A stretch of 22,384 nt of DNA. Origin: an uncultured Clostridia bacterium (GTDB taxonomy: Bacteria > Bacillota > Clostridia > Oscillospirales > Acutalibacteraceae). Below are positions 1 to 8,177 of the stretch, piece after piece. The notes under the pieces were generated by a model, which worked only from the letters and a program-made list of their open reading frames with translations, was not told the origin of the DNA and made no database searches. Made by a program: the position numbers and the translations under genes. The stretch is from NCBI GenBank assembly GCA_946002045.1, contig CAMFYM010000009.1, forward strand, positions 1-22,384. Reading direction: 5' to 3'. Positions within the stretch are counted from its first letter, which is position 1; each line of letters begins with the position of its first letter.

Positions 1-17
1 TAGCATTCATTTGGTAA
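1..17 (+). CDS. rpsH: 30S ribosomal protein S8, last codons (partial)
   Basis: The first bases read in frame as Ala-Phe-Ile-Trp-stop, with TAA at 15-17. Such an aromatic ending is typical of the S8 C-terminus, and rpsH is the gene normally found just upstream of rplF in the spc operon. Only four codons are visible, so the call rests on this ending and on gene order. The SD of rplF (AAGGAGGTG) overlaps the stop codon, which suggests translational coupling. Confidence 0.7.
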
Positions 18-32
18 GGAGGTGCAGTCAGG

Positions 33-572
33 ATGTCACGTATCGGTTTAAAGCCTATTACAATTCCTGCCGGTGTTGATGTAAATATCAACGCTAACAC
101 TGTTACCGTTAAGGGTCCAAACGGAACTCTTTCATTGGATGCTCATCCAAATATGGCTATCAGTGTTGAAGGCAGCGAGATTATCGTTAGCAGACCTAAC
201 GATGCAAAGGAAAACAGATCTCTTCACGGTCTTACCCGTACACTTGTTGCTAATATGGTAACAGGCGTAACAGAGGGCTTCAAAAAGACATTAGAGGTTA
301 ACGGTGTTGGTTACCGTGTTCAGCTTCAGGGCAATACACTTGTTATGAACCTTGGTTTCTCACACCAGGTTACAATGGAAGCTCCTGAGGGTGTTAAGAT
401 TGAATGCCCATCAGCAACATCTATCGTTATTAGTGGTGCTGATAAGCAAAAGGTTGGTCAGTTCGCAGCTCAGGTTCGTGAAAAGAGACCACCGGAGCCA
501 TATAAGGGCAAGGGTATTAAGTACTCAGACGAGCATATCCGTCGTAAAGAAGGAAAAGCAGGTAAGAAATAA
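33..572 (+). CDS. rplF: 50S ribosomal protein L6
   Basis: L6 binds 23S rRNA near the sarcin-ricin loop and the factor-binding site of the large subunit. The 179-residue product has the usual length and two tandem L6 folds, about residues 11-82 and 90-165. The family signature PPEPYKGKGIKY lies at residues 153-164, followed by a basic tail. The ATG is preceded by AAGGAGGTG at 16-24, which fixes the start. The gene sits between the rpsH end and rplR, 18 bp before the latter, as in the standard spc operon. Nothing is unusual. Confidence 0.98.
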   Translation: MSRIGLKPITIPAGVDVNINANTVTVKGPNGTLSLDAHPNMAISVEGSEIIVSRPNDAKENRSLHGLTRTLVANMVTGVTEGFKKTLEVNGVGYRVQLQGNTLVMNLGFSHQVTMEAPEGVKIECPSATSIVISGADKQKVGQFAAQVREKRPPEPYKGKGIKYSDEHIRRKEGKAGKK

Positions 573-590
573 AGGAAGGAGTGAAATACA

Positions 591-950
591 ATGGTTTCAA
601 GACAAGATGCCAATAAGGCAAGAAAAAAGCGCCACACAAGAGTTCGTGGTAAAATCAGTGGTACTGCTGAATGTCCAAGACTTAACGTATATCGCTCTCT
701 CAGCAATATTTACGCACAGTTAATCGACGATGTTGCAGGTGTAACAGTTGCATCAGCATCAACAGTTGAGAAGGACTTCAAAGAGTACGGTGGAAATATT
801 GAGGCAGCAAAGGCTGTCGGTAAAACATTAGCAGACAGAGCCAAGGCAAAGGGCGTTGAGGAATGCGTATTTGACCGTGGCGGTTACGTTTATCACGGTC
901 GTGTTGCTGCAGTTGCAGACGGTGCCCGTGAAGGCGGACTTAAGTTCTAA
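591..950 (+). CDS. rplR: 50S ribosomal protein L18
   Basis: L18 binds 5S rRNA together with L5 and anchors it in the central protuberance. The 119-residue protein has the basic N-terminus (KARKKRHTRVRGKISG) and the RLNVYRSLSNIYAQLIDD segment typical of L18. It ends in the conserved FDRGGYVYHGRV...ALADGAREGGLKF-type region, here with VADGAREGGL. A good SD (GGAAGGAG) precedes the ATG. Its place between rplF and rpsE, with 18 bp gaps, is the canonical order. Confidence 0.98.
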   Translation: MVSRQDANKARKKRHTRVRGKISGTAECPRLNVYRSLSNIYAQLIDDVAGVTVASASTVEKDFKEYGGNIEAAKAVGKTLADRAKAKGVEECVFDRGGYVYHGRVAAVADGAREGGLKF

Positions 951-968
951 CGAAGGAGGTAAATTTTT

Positions 969-1469
969 ATGGCAAAGATTGACGTATCTTCAATAGAGCT
1001 TGAAGAAAGAGTTGTAACTATTAACCGTGTATCAAAGACTGTAAAGGGTGGTAGAATTTTCAAGTTCTCAGCTCTTGTAGTTGTTGGTGACGGTAATGGT
1101 CTTGTAGGCTTCGGTATCGGTAAGTCCGGTGAAGTTCCGGATGCTATCCGTAAGGGTATCGAGGATGCAAAGAAAAATGTTATTAGGGTTGCTCTTAGAG
1201 GTACAACAATTCCTCACGAGATTAAGGGTAAGTTTGGTGCCGGCGAGGTATTACTTATGCCTGCTCCAAAGGGTACCGGTGTTATCGCCGGTGGTCCTGT
1301 TCGTTCTGTTGTTGAGACAGTTGGTATCAAGGACATCAGAACAAAGGCTATCCGTTCAAACAACCCATACAATGTTGTTAGAGCAACTATTGATGGTTTA
1401 AGCAAGCTTAGAACAGCTGACGAGATTGCAGCAGTTCGTGGCAAGGCAACCAAAGAAATTTTAGGTTAA
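969..1469 (+). CDS. rpsE: 30S ribosomal protein S5
   Basis: S5 contributes to translational accuracy and, with S3 and S4, lines the mRNA entry channel. The 166-residue product has an N-terminal dsRNA-binding-like domain (about residues 10-75) with the motif GFGIGKSGEVPDAIRKGIED, and a C-terminal S5 domain with the run PKGTGVIAGGPVRSVVE. The start follows the SD GAAGGAGG. The stop (TAA) is followed within 13 bases by rpmD, consistent with a single polycistronic message. Confidence 0.98.
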   Translation: MAKIDVSSIELEERVVTINRVSKTVKGGRIFKFSALVVVGDGNGLVGFGIGKSGEVPDAIRKGIEDAKKNVIRVALRGTTIPHEIKGKFGAGEVLLMPAPKGTGVIAGGPVRSVVETVGIKDIRTKAIRSNNPYNVVRATIDGLSKLRTADEIAAVRGKATKEILG

Positions 1470-1482
1470 GGAGGGTGGAATA

Positions 1483-1662
1483 ATGGCAGATATTAAAATA
1501 AAACTCACAAAGAGTTTGATTGGTAGCAAAGCAGACCAGATTGCCACAGCCCACTCACTTGGTCTTCGTAAAATCGGCAATGTAACAGTTCAGCCTGACA
1601 ATGCTCAGACACAGGGTAAGATTGCAAAAATCGCTCACCTTGTAACTGTTGTAGAAGAATAA
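1483..1662 (+). CDS. rpmD: 50S ribosomal protein L30
   Basis: This 59-residue reading frame is a complete L30. It begins MADIKIKLTKSLIGSKADQ and continues with the conserved block HSLGLRKIGN, ending HLVTVVEE. L30 is a small protein of the large subunit and is absent from some bacteria; here it is intact. The ATG is preceded by GGAGGG at 1470-1475. Position between rpsE and rplO matches the bacterial spc operon. Confidence 0.97.
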   Translation: MADIKIKLTKSLIGSKADQIATAHSLGLRKIGNVTVQPDNAQTQGKIAKIAHLVTVVEE

Positions 1663-1676
1663 GGGGAGGTGCAGAT

Positions 1677-2120
1677 ATGAAATTACATGAACTTTCTCCT
1701 GCAGAAGGCTCTAAAAAGAGCGTAAAGAGAGTTGGTAGAGGTACTGCTTCAGGTCAGGGTAAGACTTCAGGTAAAGGCCAGAAGGGTCAAAAGTCTCGTT
1801 CAGGTTACAGCAGACGAGCAGGCTTTGAGGGTGGTCAGATGCCACTTCAAAGACGAGTACCAAAGAGAGGCTTTAACAACATTTTTGCAACAGAGTATGC
1901 AATCGTTAACCTTTCAACTCTTAACGACAGATTTGAAGACGGTGCAACAGTAGATGCACAGGCACTTATCGAAGCCGGCGTTATTAAGAAAACTCTTGAC
2001 GGCGTTAAGGTTCTTGGTAAAGGCGAGATTACAAAGGCTCTTACAGTTAAGGTAACAGCTATCAGTGAGTCCGCTAAAGCAAAAATTGAGGCTGCAGGTG
2101 GTAAGGTGGAGGTGCTTTAA
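1677..2120 (+). CDS. rplO: 50S ribosomal protein L15
   Basis: L15 is a late-assembling 23S rRNA-binding protein. The 147-residue product has the long Gly/Lys/Arg-rich N-terminal extension (GRGTASGQGKTSGKGQKGQK) that threads into rRNA, followed by GFEGGQMPLQRRVPKRGF and a globular C-terminal half ending AAGGKVEVL. The SD GGGGAGGTG precedes the ATG. The stop codon directly abuts the secY start with no spacer, and the secY SD lies inside the last rplO codons, so translation of secY is probably coupled to that of rplO. Confidence 0.98.
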   Translation: MKLHELSPAEGSKKSVKRVGRGTASGQGKTSGKGQKGQKSRSGYSRRAGFEGGQMPLQRRVPKRGFNNIFATEYAIVNLSTLNDRFEDGATVDAQALIEAGVIKKTLDGVKVLGKGEITKALTVKVTAISESAKAKIEAAGGKVEVL

Positions 2121-3470
2121 TTGATTAAGACCATCTTAAATGCGTGGAAGGTTGCAGAAATCCGTAAAAAGATTCTGTTTACTGCGTTTATTATTCTCGT
2201 GTTCAGGATTGGCTCAGTCATTCCGGTACCTTTCCTCAACATCGTTGGCGAAATCAGCGTTGGTAAAGGAAACACTATTCTCACCTACTTGAGCTTAATG
2301 ACAGGTAGTGCATTCACATACGGAACAATTTTTGCTATGTCAATCACTCCATACATTAACGCTTCAATTATTATGCAGCTGCTTGCAGTTGCAATCCCTG
2401 CACTTGAAAGATTACAGAAGGAAGGCGAGGAGGGCAGAAAGAAGATTGCTTCTATCACCCGTTTCGTAACAGTAGCATTAGGCTTACTTCAGTCACTTGC
2501 TTATTTCTTCTATCTTCGTGCAAACAACTATTTGATGACAGATGTTAACGGCAATCTGTTTACAGGATTTGACGGTGTGTTCCAAGCTCTCGTTATTATC
2601 TTTGTTCTCACAGCCGGTACTGCTGTTATTATGTGGCTTGGTGAACAGATTACAATCAGTGGAATCGGTAACGGTATTTCAATTATCCTTTTCGCAGGTA
2701 TTGTTTCTCGTTTCCCAACCCTTATCAAACAATTATTCAACTATGCTGAAACAGGTCGTCTTGTTTACAGAATACTCGTTCCTGTTGTATGCGTAATCTT
2801 CCTTTTGATGATTGCATACATCGTATTTATGGACAATTCAGAAAGAAGACTCCCAATTACCTACGCAAAGCGTGTTGTTGGTAGAAAGCAGATGGGTGGT
2901 CAGTCAACACATATGCCTATTAAGGTTAATATGAGTGGCGTACTTCCGGTTATCTTTGCTTCATCAATTCTTTCTCTTCCGGGCACAGTTCAGATGTTTT
3001 TATCTAACCAGCCTGCTGAAGAATCATTCTGGGGCAAGTTCTTTGCAGCATTCCAAGGTGACTCTTGGTGGTATGCATTGATGTACTTCCTGCTCATCAT
3101 ATTCTTTGCTTATTTCTACAGTACAATTCAGTACAATCCAATTGAAATGGCAAATAATCTTCGTAAGAATAATGGCGCTATCCCGGGTATCAGACCTGGC
3201 AGACCAACATCAGATTACATTCTTAAGGTGTTGTCAAGATTGACTCTTATCGGAGCACTGATGCTTTCAGTTATCGCTCTGTTCCCAATCATCTACTCAC
3301 TTATTTGTGAAGCAGCTATTCCTCCAATGACAGAGGGTGGCGAAGATGGTGGTATGACAATTTCACTTGGTGGTACTTCACTTATCATTATGTGTGGTGT
3401 AGCACTTGAAACTGTTCGTCAGCTTGAATCACAAATGATGATGCGTCATTACAAAGGCTTTCTTGACTAA
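2121..3470 (+). CDS. secY: Protein translocase channel subunit SecY
   Basis: SecY is the core of the SecYEG channel that moves unfolded preproteins across, and membrane proteins into, the cytoplasmic membrane. The 449-residue product has ten hydrophobic segments. The conserved ALERLQKEGEEGRKKI cytoplasmic loop lies at about residues 94-109, and MWLGEQIT with GIGNGISI at residues 171-188. The C-terminal YKG ending resembles the family. The start codon is TTG at 2121, immediately after the rplO stop, with SD GGAGGTG at 2108-2114. No in-frame ATG in this region would keep the conserved N-terminus. Confidence 0.97.
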   Translation: MIKTILNAWKVAEIRKKILFTAFIILVFRIGSVIPVPFLNIVGEISVGKGNTILTYLSLMTGSAFTYGTIFAMSITPYINASIIMQLLAVAIPALERLQKEGEEGRKKIASITRFVTVALGLLQSLAYFFYLRANNYLMTDVNGNLFTGFDGVFQALVIIFVLTAGTAVIMWLGEQITISGIGNGISIILFAGIVSRFPTLIKQLFNYAETGRLVYRILVPVVCVIFLLMIAYIVFMDNSERRLPITYAKRVVGRKQMGGQSTHMPIKVNMSGVLPVIFASSILSLPGTVQMFLSNQPAEESFWGKFFAAFQGDSWWYALMYFLLIIFFAYFYSTIQYNPIEMANNLRKNNGAIPGIRPGRPTSDYILKVLSRLTLIGALMLSVIALFPIIYSLICEAAIPPMTEGGEDGGMTISLGGTSLIIMCGVALETVRQLESQMMMRHYKGFLD

Positions 3471-3490
3471 TTGAATTAAGGAGAAATATT

Positions 3491-4123
3491 ATGAAGCTTA
3501 TTCTTCTCGGTGCTCCCGGTGCCGGTAAAGGCACACAGGCAGAAAAGATTGTTGAAAAATTCAATATTCCTGCAATTTCAACAGGTAACATTATTCGTGC
3601 TGCTCTTAAAGAAGGTACGGAAATGGGACTGAAGGCTAAATCCTATATGGAGGCAGGTCAGTTAGTTCCTGATGAGGTTGTTATCGGTATTATTCAAGAT
3701 AGACTTAAAGAAGATGACTGTAAAAACGGATTCATTCTTGATGGCTTCCCAAGAACCATTCCTCAGGCTCAGGCTCTTGAGGATATGGGTGTTGAGATTG
3801 ACAAGGTACTTGATATTGAAGTAGCTGACGAAGCTATCACAAAAAGAATGAGTGGTCGCCGTGTTTGTTCAAAGTGTGCTAACTCCTATCACCTTGAGTA
3901 CAAAAAGCCTCAGGTTGACGGTGTTTGCGATGCTTGTGGCGGCGAGCTTGTTCAGCGAAAGGACGATGCTCCTGAAACAGTACAGGCAAGACTTGCTGAG
4001 TATCACGAAATGACAGAGCCTTTAAAGGATTTCTATCAGGGACTCGGAAAGCTTGTAATTGTTCAGGGACAAGAAGAGGTTGCTGATACAACAGCACTCG
4101 TATTCGCTGCATTGGAGGATTAA
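3491..4123 (+). CDS. adk: Adenylate kinase, zinc-binding LID type
   Basis: Adenylate kinase interconverts ATP + AMP and 2 ADP in the cytoplasm. The 210-residue product has the P-loop GAPGAGKGT at residues 7-15, the AMP-binding STGNIIR region, and LDGFPRT at about residues 83-89. The LID domain is the long form and carries Cys126, Cys129, Cys146 and Cys149 (CSKC...CDAC), the four-cysteine structural zinc site common in Gram-positive enzymes. The SD AAGGAGA precedes the ATG. It lies 20 bp after secY and 1 bp before map, the usual order. Confidence 0.98.
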   Translation: MKLILLGAPGAGKGTQAEKIVEKFNIPAISTGNIIRAALKEGTEMGLKAKSYMEAGQLVPDEVVIGIIQDRLKEDDCKNGFILDGFPRTIPQAQALEDMGVEIDKVLDIEVADEAITKRMSGRRVCSKCANSYHLEYKKPQVDGVCDACGGELVQRKDDAPETVQARLAEYHEMTEPLKDFYQGLGKLVIVQGQEEVADTTALVFAALED

Positions 4124-4124
4124 C

Positions 4125-4874
4125 ATGATAGTGCTTAAAAGCAGTCGTGAGCTTGAGCTTATGAAAGAAGCTTGTGAAATTTCGGCTGAAGCATTACTGG
4201 TAGCAGGTGAGGCTGTAAAGCCGGGCGTCTCCACAAAGGAGATTGATGAAATTGCTTACAGGTTCATAAAAAAACATGGGGCAACACCAAATTTTCTTAA
4301 TTACGGAGGATTTCCTGCTACCGCATGTATATCTATAAATGATGAAGTAATCCACGGAATACCTAAGGCTGACCGTATCATCCAAGAGGGTGATATAGTC
4401 AGCATAGACTTAGGAGCTGCAAAAAATGGCTATAACGGTGATAATGCTGCCACATTTGCTGCAGGGACTTGCTCTCCCGAGGCAAAGCGGCTGATGGATA
4501 CAACCCGTGAAAGCTTGTATAAAGCTATTGAACAGGCTGTTCCAGGCAACAGAATCGGCGATATATCATTTGCAGTTCAGTCTTATTGTGAGGAGCGTGG
4601 ATACGGCGTAGTTCGTGACTTTGTCGGTCACGGCGTAGGCGCAAAGCTTCACGAAGAACCAAGCGTACCAAACTTCGGTCACGCAGGTCGTGGTATCAGA
4701 CTGTTACCCGGAATGACATTGGCAATTGAACCAATGATAAATCTGGGAACCTATAAGGTTAAACAACTTTCAGACGGTTGGACGGTTAAAACTGCGGATG
4801 GCAAGCTGTCAGCTCATTTTGAGCACACAGTTGCTATTACATCAAACGGTCCGGTAATTTTAACAAAAGTCTAA
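4125..4874 (+). CDS. map: Type I methionine aminopeptidase
   Basis: The enzyme removes the initiator methionine from nascent proteins. In the 249-residue product the five metal ligands of the pita-bread fold can be placed as Asp95 (SIDLG), Asp106 (YNGDNA), His169 (VGHGVG), Glu202 (IEPMI) and Glu233 (FEHTV). His77 (VIHGIP) fits the substrate-site histidine. The start is the ATG one base after the adk stop, with GGAGGA at 4114-4119 inside the adk 3' end. A longer in-frame start inside adk (4059) has no such SD and adds residues foreign to the family. GYNGDNAATF replaces the commoner GYHGDSARTF, a mild variation outside the ligands. Confidence 0.97.
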   Translation: MIVLKSSRELELMKEACEISAEALLVAGEAVKPGVSTKEIDEIAYRFIKKHGATPNFLNYGGFPATACISINDEVIHGIPKADRIIQEGDIVSIDLGAAKNGYNGDNAATFAAGTCSPEAKRLMDTTRESLYKAIEQAVPGNRIGDISFAVQSYCEERGYGVVRDFVGHGVGAKLHEEPSVPNFGHAGRGIRLLPGMTLAIEPMINLGTYKVKQLSDGWTVKTADGKLSAHFEHTVAITSNGPVILTKV

Positions 4875-4889
4875 GGTTAATATCAATTG

Positions 4890-4918
4890 CTGGCGATTAC
4901 GCCGTAATGTGATTCCAG
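4890..4918 (+). other. Possible stem-loop in the map-infA spacer
   Basis: The 92-base gap between map and infA is the longest spacer inside the ribosomal cluster. It contains CTGG (4890-4893) that can pair with CCAG (4915-4918). Enclosed between them is the perfect inverted repeat ATTAC-GCC-GTAAT (4896-4908). The overlapping segment GGCG-ATTA-CGCC (4892-4903) offers an alternative stem. There is no U-run after it, so it is not an intrinsic terminator. It could be an RNA processing site or a leader element for infA; the function is unknown. Confidence 0.35.
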
Positions 4919-4966
4919 TTAAATAGATAACATCAATCGTAATGAATAATTTTAGCGAGGTATAAG

Positions 4967-5185
4967 ATGTCCAAGTCAGATATGATAGAAGTTGAGGGTA
5001 CCGTGGTTGAGGTATTACCAAACACAACCTTTAAGGTAACACTTCAAAATGGCCACATGATTATTGCCCACATCAGCGGAAAACTCAGAATGAATAACAT
5101 TCGTATTCTCCCTGGTGACAAGGTAACAATTGAAATGTCACCATATGACCTTACAAAGGGTCGTATTATATGGCGTTCAAAGTAA
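4967..5185 (+). CDS. infA: Translation initiation factor IF-1
   Basis: IF-1 occupies the ribosomal A site during initiation. The 72-residue protein is a single OB-fold with the conserved pieces MIEVEGTVVEVLPN, LQNGHMIIAHISGKLRMN and the C-terminal GRIIWR. It has the standard length. A GCGAGGT sequence precedes the ATG as a moderate SD. In many Firmicutes a KOW-domain protein lies between map and infA; here that gene is absent and a 92-bp non-coding spacer takes its place. Confidence 0.97.
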   Translation: MSKSDMIEVEGTVVEVLPNTTFKVTLQNGHMIIAHISGKLRMNNIRILPGDKVTIEMSPYDLTKGRIIWRSK

Positions 5186-5206
5186 TTATTTAGGAGGATA
5201 TTCAAA

Positions 5207-5320
5207 ATGAAAGTTAGACCTTCTGTAAAGAAAATTTGCGATAAGTGCAAAGTAATCAAGCGCAATGGAAAAGTAATGGTTATCTGTGAAAATCCAAAGC
5301 ACAAACAGCGTCAGGGCTAA
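5207..5320 (+). CDS. rpmJ: 50S ribosomal protein L36, zinc-binding form
   Basis: This 37-residue frame is a full-length L36. It starts MKVRPSVKKICDKCKVIKR. Cys11, Cys14, Cys27 and His32 form the CxxC...CxxxxH zinc ribbon of the C+ form, as opposed to the zinc-independent paralogue made under zinc starvation. The ATG follows TAGGAGG at 5191-5197. It is placed between infA and rpsM, as expected. Confidence 0.97.
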   Translation: MKVRPSVKKICDKCKVIKRNGKVMVICENPKHKQRQG

Positions 5321-5352
5321 TCCTGAATTAATAATCGGAGGTAAACTGTAAA

Positions 5353-5721
5353 ATGGCACGTATTTCAGGTGTTGACTTACCTAATGACAAGAGAGTAGAA
5401 ATCGGCCTTACCTACATTTATGGTATCGGTCTTACTACCTCTAAAAAGGTTATCGCAGCAACAGGCATCAATCCGGATACCCGTTGCAGAGATTTAACAG
5501 AAGACGATGTTAAAAAGCTCAGTGATTATATCACCAACAATCTTAATGTTGAGGGTGACCTTCGCAGAGATACAGCTTTTGACATCAAAAGACTTATCGA
5601 AATTGGTTGCTATCGTGGTGTAAGACATAGAAAGGGTCTCCCTGTTAGAGGTCAGACCTCAAAGAACAATGCTCGTACACGCAAGGGTCCAAAGAAGACC
5701 ATAGCAAATAAGAAGAAATAA
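5353..5721 (+). CDS. rpsM: 30S ribosomal protein S13
   Basis: S13 lies in the head of the small subunit and contacts the P-site tRNA and the large subunit. The 122-residue product begins MARISGVDLPNDKRVEIGL, has the helix-hairpin-helix-like TYIYGIGLTTSKKVI, and the signature YRGVRHRKGLPVRGQ. It ends in a very basic tail (GPKKTIANKKK). The SD CGGAGGT precedes the ATG. Gene order rpmJ-rpsM-rpsK is canonical. Confidence 0.98.
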   Translation: MARISGVDLPNDKRVEIGLTYIYGIGLTTSKKVIAATGINPDTRCRDLTEDDVKKLSDYITNNLNVEGDLRRDTAFDIKRLIEIGCYRGVRHRKGLPVRGQTSKNNARTRKGPKKTIANKKK

Positions 5722-5740
5722 GTAGGAGGAACAAAACAGT

Positions 5741-6136
5741 ATGGCTACTAAAAAGACCACAGGCTCACGCAAACGCCGTGAGAAGAAAAATATTGAGCGT
5801 GGTGCTGCCCATATTCAATCAACCTTCAACAATACAATCGTAACAATTACCGATATGAACGGTAACGCTGTTTCATGGGCTTCAGCCGGTGAAATGGGCT
5901 TCCGTGGTTCAAGAAAATCTACTCCATTTGCTGCTGCAACTGCTGCTGAAACTGCAGCAAAAACAGCCGTAGATTGTGGTATGAAAACTGTTGAAGTTTA
6001 TGTTAAGGGCCCAGGTTCAGGACGTGAATCAGCTATCAGAGCTCTTCAGACAGCCGGCTTGGAAGTAAGTCTTATTAAAGATGTTACTCCTATCCCACAC
6101 AATGGCTGTCGTCCACCAAAAAGACGTCGCGTATAG
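5741..6136 (+). CDS. rpsK: 30S ribosomal protein S11
   Basis: S11 forms part of the platform of the small subunit, next to the mRNA exit. The 131-residue product has a basic N-terminus and the conserved blocks AHIQSTFNNTIVTITD and GPGSGRESAIRAL. The C-terminal PHNGCRPPKRRRV contains the Asn-Gly pair that is a known isoaspartate-prone site in this family. The SD AGGAGG lies upstream of the ATG. There are 19 bp to rpsM and 23 bp to rpsD. Confidence 0.98.
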   Translation: MATKKTTGSRKRREKKNIERGAAHIQSTFNNTIVTITDMNGNAVSWASAGEMGFRGSRKSTPFAAATAAETAAKTAVDCGMKTVEVYVKGPGSGRESAIRALQTAGLEVSLIKDVTPIPHNGCRPPKRRRV

Positions 6137-6159
6137 TATAAACTTGGAGGTTACTAGAT

Positions 6160-6786
6160 ATGGCAAGATATACAGGACCTGCTTGTAAGCTCTGTCGTCG
6201 TGAAGGCAAAAAGCTTTTCCTTAAGGGTGACAGATGTTATACAGGCAAATGTGCAATTGAACGCCGTTCATATGCACCAGGCCAGCATGGCCAAAACAGA
6301 AAGAAGACATCAGAATACGGTCTTCAGCTTCGTGCAAAACAGTCTGCTCGTCGTTACTACGGTATCGCTGAGGGACAGTTCCACAAATATTTTCTTATGG
6401 CTGAACGCAAAGCAGGCGTAACAGGTACAAACCTTCTCCAGATTTGCGAAAGCCGTTTAGACAATGTTGTTTATACAGCAGGTTTTGCAAGCTCAAGAGC
6501 ACAGGCTCGTCAGCTTGTTAACCATGCTCATTTCACTGTTAACGGTTCAAAGGTTGACATCCCTTCATATCTCCTTAAGGCTGGCGATGTCGTTGCTGTT
6601 AAAGAAACAAGCAAGACTACTGACGAGTTCAAGACTCTTGTTGAGTCAAACGCATCTCGTCCTGTTCCACAGTGGATTGATGTAAACAAGGATGCTATGG
6701 AAGCAAAGGTTGTTAAACTTCCTGAAAGAGAAGAAATCGCAACTCCTGTTGAAGAGCATTTAATCGTTGAGTTCTACTCTAAGTAA
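6160..6786 (+). CDS. rpsD: 30S ribosomal protein S4, zinc-binding form
   Basis: S4 is a primary 16S rRNA-binding protein that nucleates small-subunit assembly and, in several bacteria, represses its own operon. The 208-residue protein has Cys9, Cys12, Cys26 and Cys31 (CKLC...CYTGKC), a zinc site found in C+ S4 proteins. This is followed by the S4 RNA-binding domain at about residues 98-160 (ESRLDNVVYTAGFASSRAQA and VNGSKVDIPSY). Placement between rpsK and rpoA is characteristic of clostridia; in Bacillus rpsD lies elsewhere. The SD TTGGAGGTT precedes the ATG. Confidence 0.98.
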   Translation: MARYTGPACKLCRREGKKLFLKGDRCYTGKCAIERRSYAPGQHGQNRKKTSEYGLQLRAKQSARRYYGIAEGQFHKYFLMAERKAGVTGTNLLQICESRLDNVVYTAGFASSRAQARQLVNHAHFTVNGSKVDIPSYLLKAGDVVAVKETSKTTDEFKTLVESNASRPVPQWIDVNKDAMEAKVVKLPEREEIATPVEEHLIVEFYSK

Positions 6787-6845
6787 TAGCTTTTTATTGC
6801 TGTTATTTAGCGAAAACAAAATACAATTTTTTAGGAGGCTTTTAA

Positions 6846-7802
6846 ATGATAGAAATTGATAAGCCTAAAATCGAGATTGTAGATGTGTCTACTATCGGAA
6901 GTCGCAGCACAGGCAGATTTGTTGTTGAACCACTTGAAAGAGGCTTTGGCACAACATTAGGAAACAGTATGAGAAGAGTTCTTCTTTCATCACTTCCCGG
7001 CTATGCTATTACTTCTGTAAAGATTGATGGTGTTTTACACGAATTTTCAACTATCCCTCATGTAAAGGAAGATGTTACTGAGATTGTTCTTAACCTCAAG
7101 AGCGTTATCCTTAAAATACATGACGAAAACCCAAAGACACTTTATATTGATGTTTCCGGTGAAGGCGAAATCACTGCTGGTGATATTAAGCACGATGCAG
7201 ATGTTGAAATTCTTAATCCGGACCTTCATATCGCTTATCTTGATGAAGGTGCACATGTAGTTATGGAGCTCACTGCTGACAACGGCAGAGGCTATGTTCC
7301 TTGCGACCGTAATAAGCAGTTGATGGATTTACCAATCGGCACAATCGCTATTGATTCAATCTATACTCCGGTATTAAAGGTTAACTACACTGTTGAAAAC
7401 ACCCGTGTCGGTCAGCAAACTGACCTTGACAAACTCATTCTCGATGTTGAGACAGATGGTACTATCCCAGCTGATGAAGCAGCATCTTTGGCTGCAAAAA
7501 TTCTCAACGACCATTTGATGCTCTTTGTTGACCTGTCTGAAGAAATCGGAAATCAGGACATCATGGTTGAGAAAGATGATGACGGAAAAGAAAAGGTGCT
7601 TGAAATGACCATTGAAGAGCTTGACCTTTCAGTTCGTTCATTCAACTGTCTCAAGAGAGCAGGCATTAATACAGTAGAAGATTTAATCGGTAAATCAGAA
7701 GAAGATATGATGAAAGTTAGAAACCTTGGACGCAAGTCACTTGATGAGGTAGTTGCAAAGCTAAGCTCACTCGGTTTCGGACTTAGTCAAGAAGAGGACT
7801 AA
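6846..7802 (+). CDS. rpoA: DNA-directed RNA polymerase subunit alpha
   Basis: Alpha dimerises to scaffold beta and beta-prime, and its C-terminal domain contacts UP elements and activators. The 318-residue product has the N-terminal dimerisation domain (residues 1 to about 230; TTLGNSMRRVLLSSLPG is the hallmark). A short acidic linker (VEKDDDGKEK) leads to the C-terminal domain at about residues 250-315, with LDLSVRSFNCLKRAGI and RNLGRKSLDEV. The SD TTAGGAGG precedes the ATG. The 59-bp spacer after rpsD is AT-rich and holds no clear hairpin. Confidence 0.98.
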   Translation: MIEIDKPKIEIVDVSTIGSRSTGRFVVEPLERGFGTTLGNSMRRVLLSSLPGYAITSVKIDGVLHEFSTIPHVKEDVTEIVLNLKSVILKIHDENPKTLYIDVSGEGEITAGDIKHDADVEILNPDLHIAYLDEGAHVVMELTADNGRGYVPCDRNKQLMDLPIGTIAIDSIYTPVLKVNYTVENTRVGQQTDLDKLILDVETDGTIPADEAASLAAKILNDHLMLFVDLSEEIGNQDIMVEKDDDGKEKVLEMTIEELDLSVRSFNCLKRAGINTVEDLIGKSEEDMMKVRNLGRKSLDEVVAKLSSLGFGLSQEED

Positions 7803-7816
7803 AGGAGGGAATTTCA

Positions 7817-8158
7817 ATGCCAGGTAGCAGAAAACTAGGCCGCCCAACTGATCACAGAAAGGCTATGCTTAGAGGTATGGTTACTTATCTTTTAGAAAAC
7901 GGCAAGATTGAAACAACCGTTACAAGAGCAAAGGAAGTTCGTGCTATGGCTGAGAAAATGATTACTCTCGGCAAAAACGATACACTTCACTCAAGAAGAC
8001 AGGTTCTTGCATATGTTACAAAGGAAGACGTTGCAAAGAAGGTATTTGATGAGGTTGCTCCTAAGTACGCAGAAAGAAACGGTGGTTACTGCCGTATTAT
8101 CAAAACAGGCCCTCGTCGTGGTGACGCAGCAGAGATGTGCATCATTGAGCTTGTTTAA
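7817..8158 (+). CDS. rplQ: 50S ribosomal protein L17
   Basis: L17 lies near the peptide exit tunnel. The 113-residue product begins MPGSRKLGRPTDHRKAMLRG and ends RRGDAAEMCIIELV, both family hallmarks, and is the short bacterial form without extension. The SD AAAGGAGGG precedes the ATG, 14 bp after rpoA. It is the last gene of the ribosomal cluster, as the terminator that follows shows. The ecf transporter and truA genes that follow rplQ in many clostridia are absent here. Confidence 0.98.
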   Translation: MPGSRKLGRPTDHRKAMLRGMVTYLLENGKIETTVTRAKEVRAMAEKMITLGKNDTLHSRRQVLAYVTKEDVAKKVFDEVAPKYAERNGGYCRIIKTGPRRGDAAEMCIIELV

Positions 8159-8177
8159 TTAAGATAATATAATGCAT

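Noticed and set aside
4059..4124. Upstream in-frame ATG that would extend map into adk.
   Set aside because: The internal ATG at 4125 has an SD at ideal distance and gives the normal 249-residue length.
6797..6827. Possible internal promoter before rpoA (TTGCTG and TACAAT).
   Set aside because: The spacer is 19 bases and the -35 is poor; the region is more simply a spacer within the operon.
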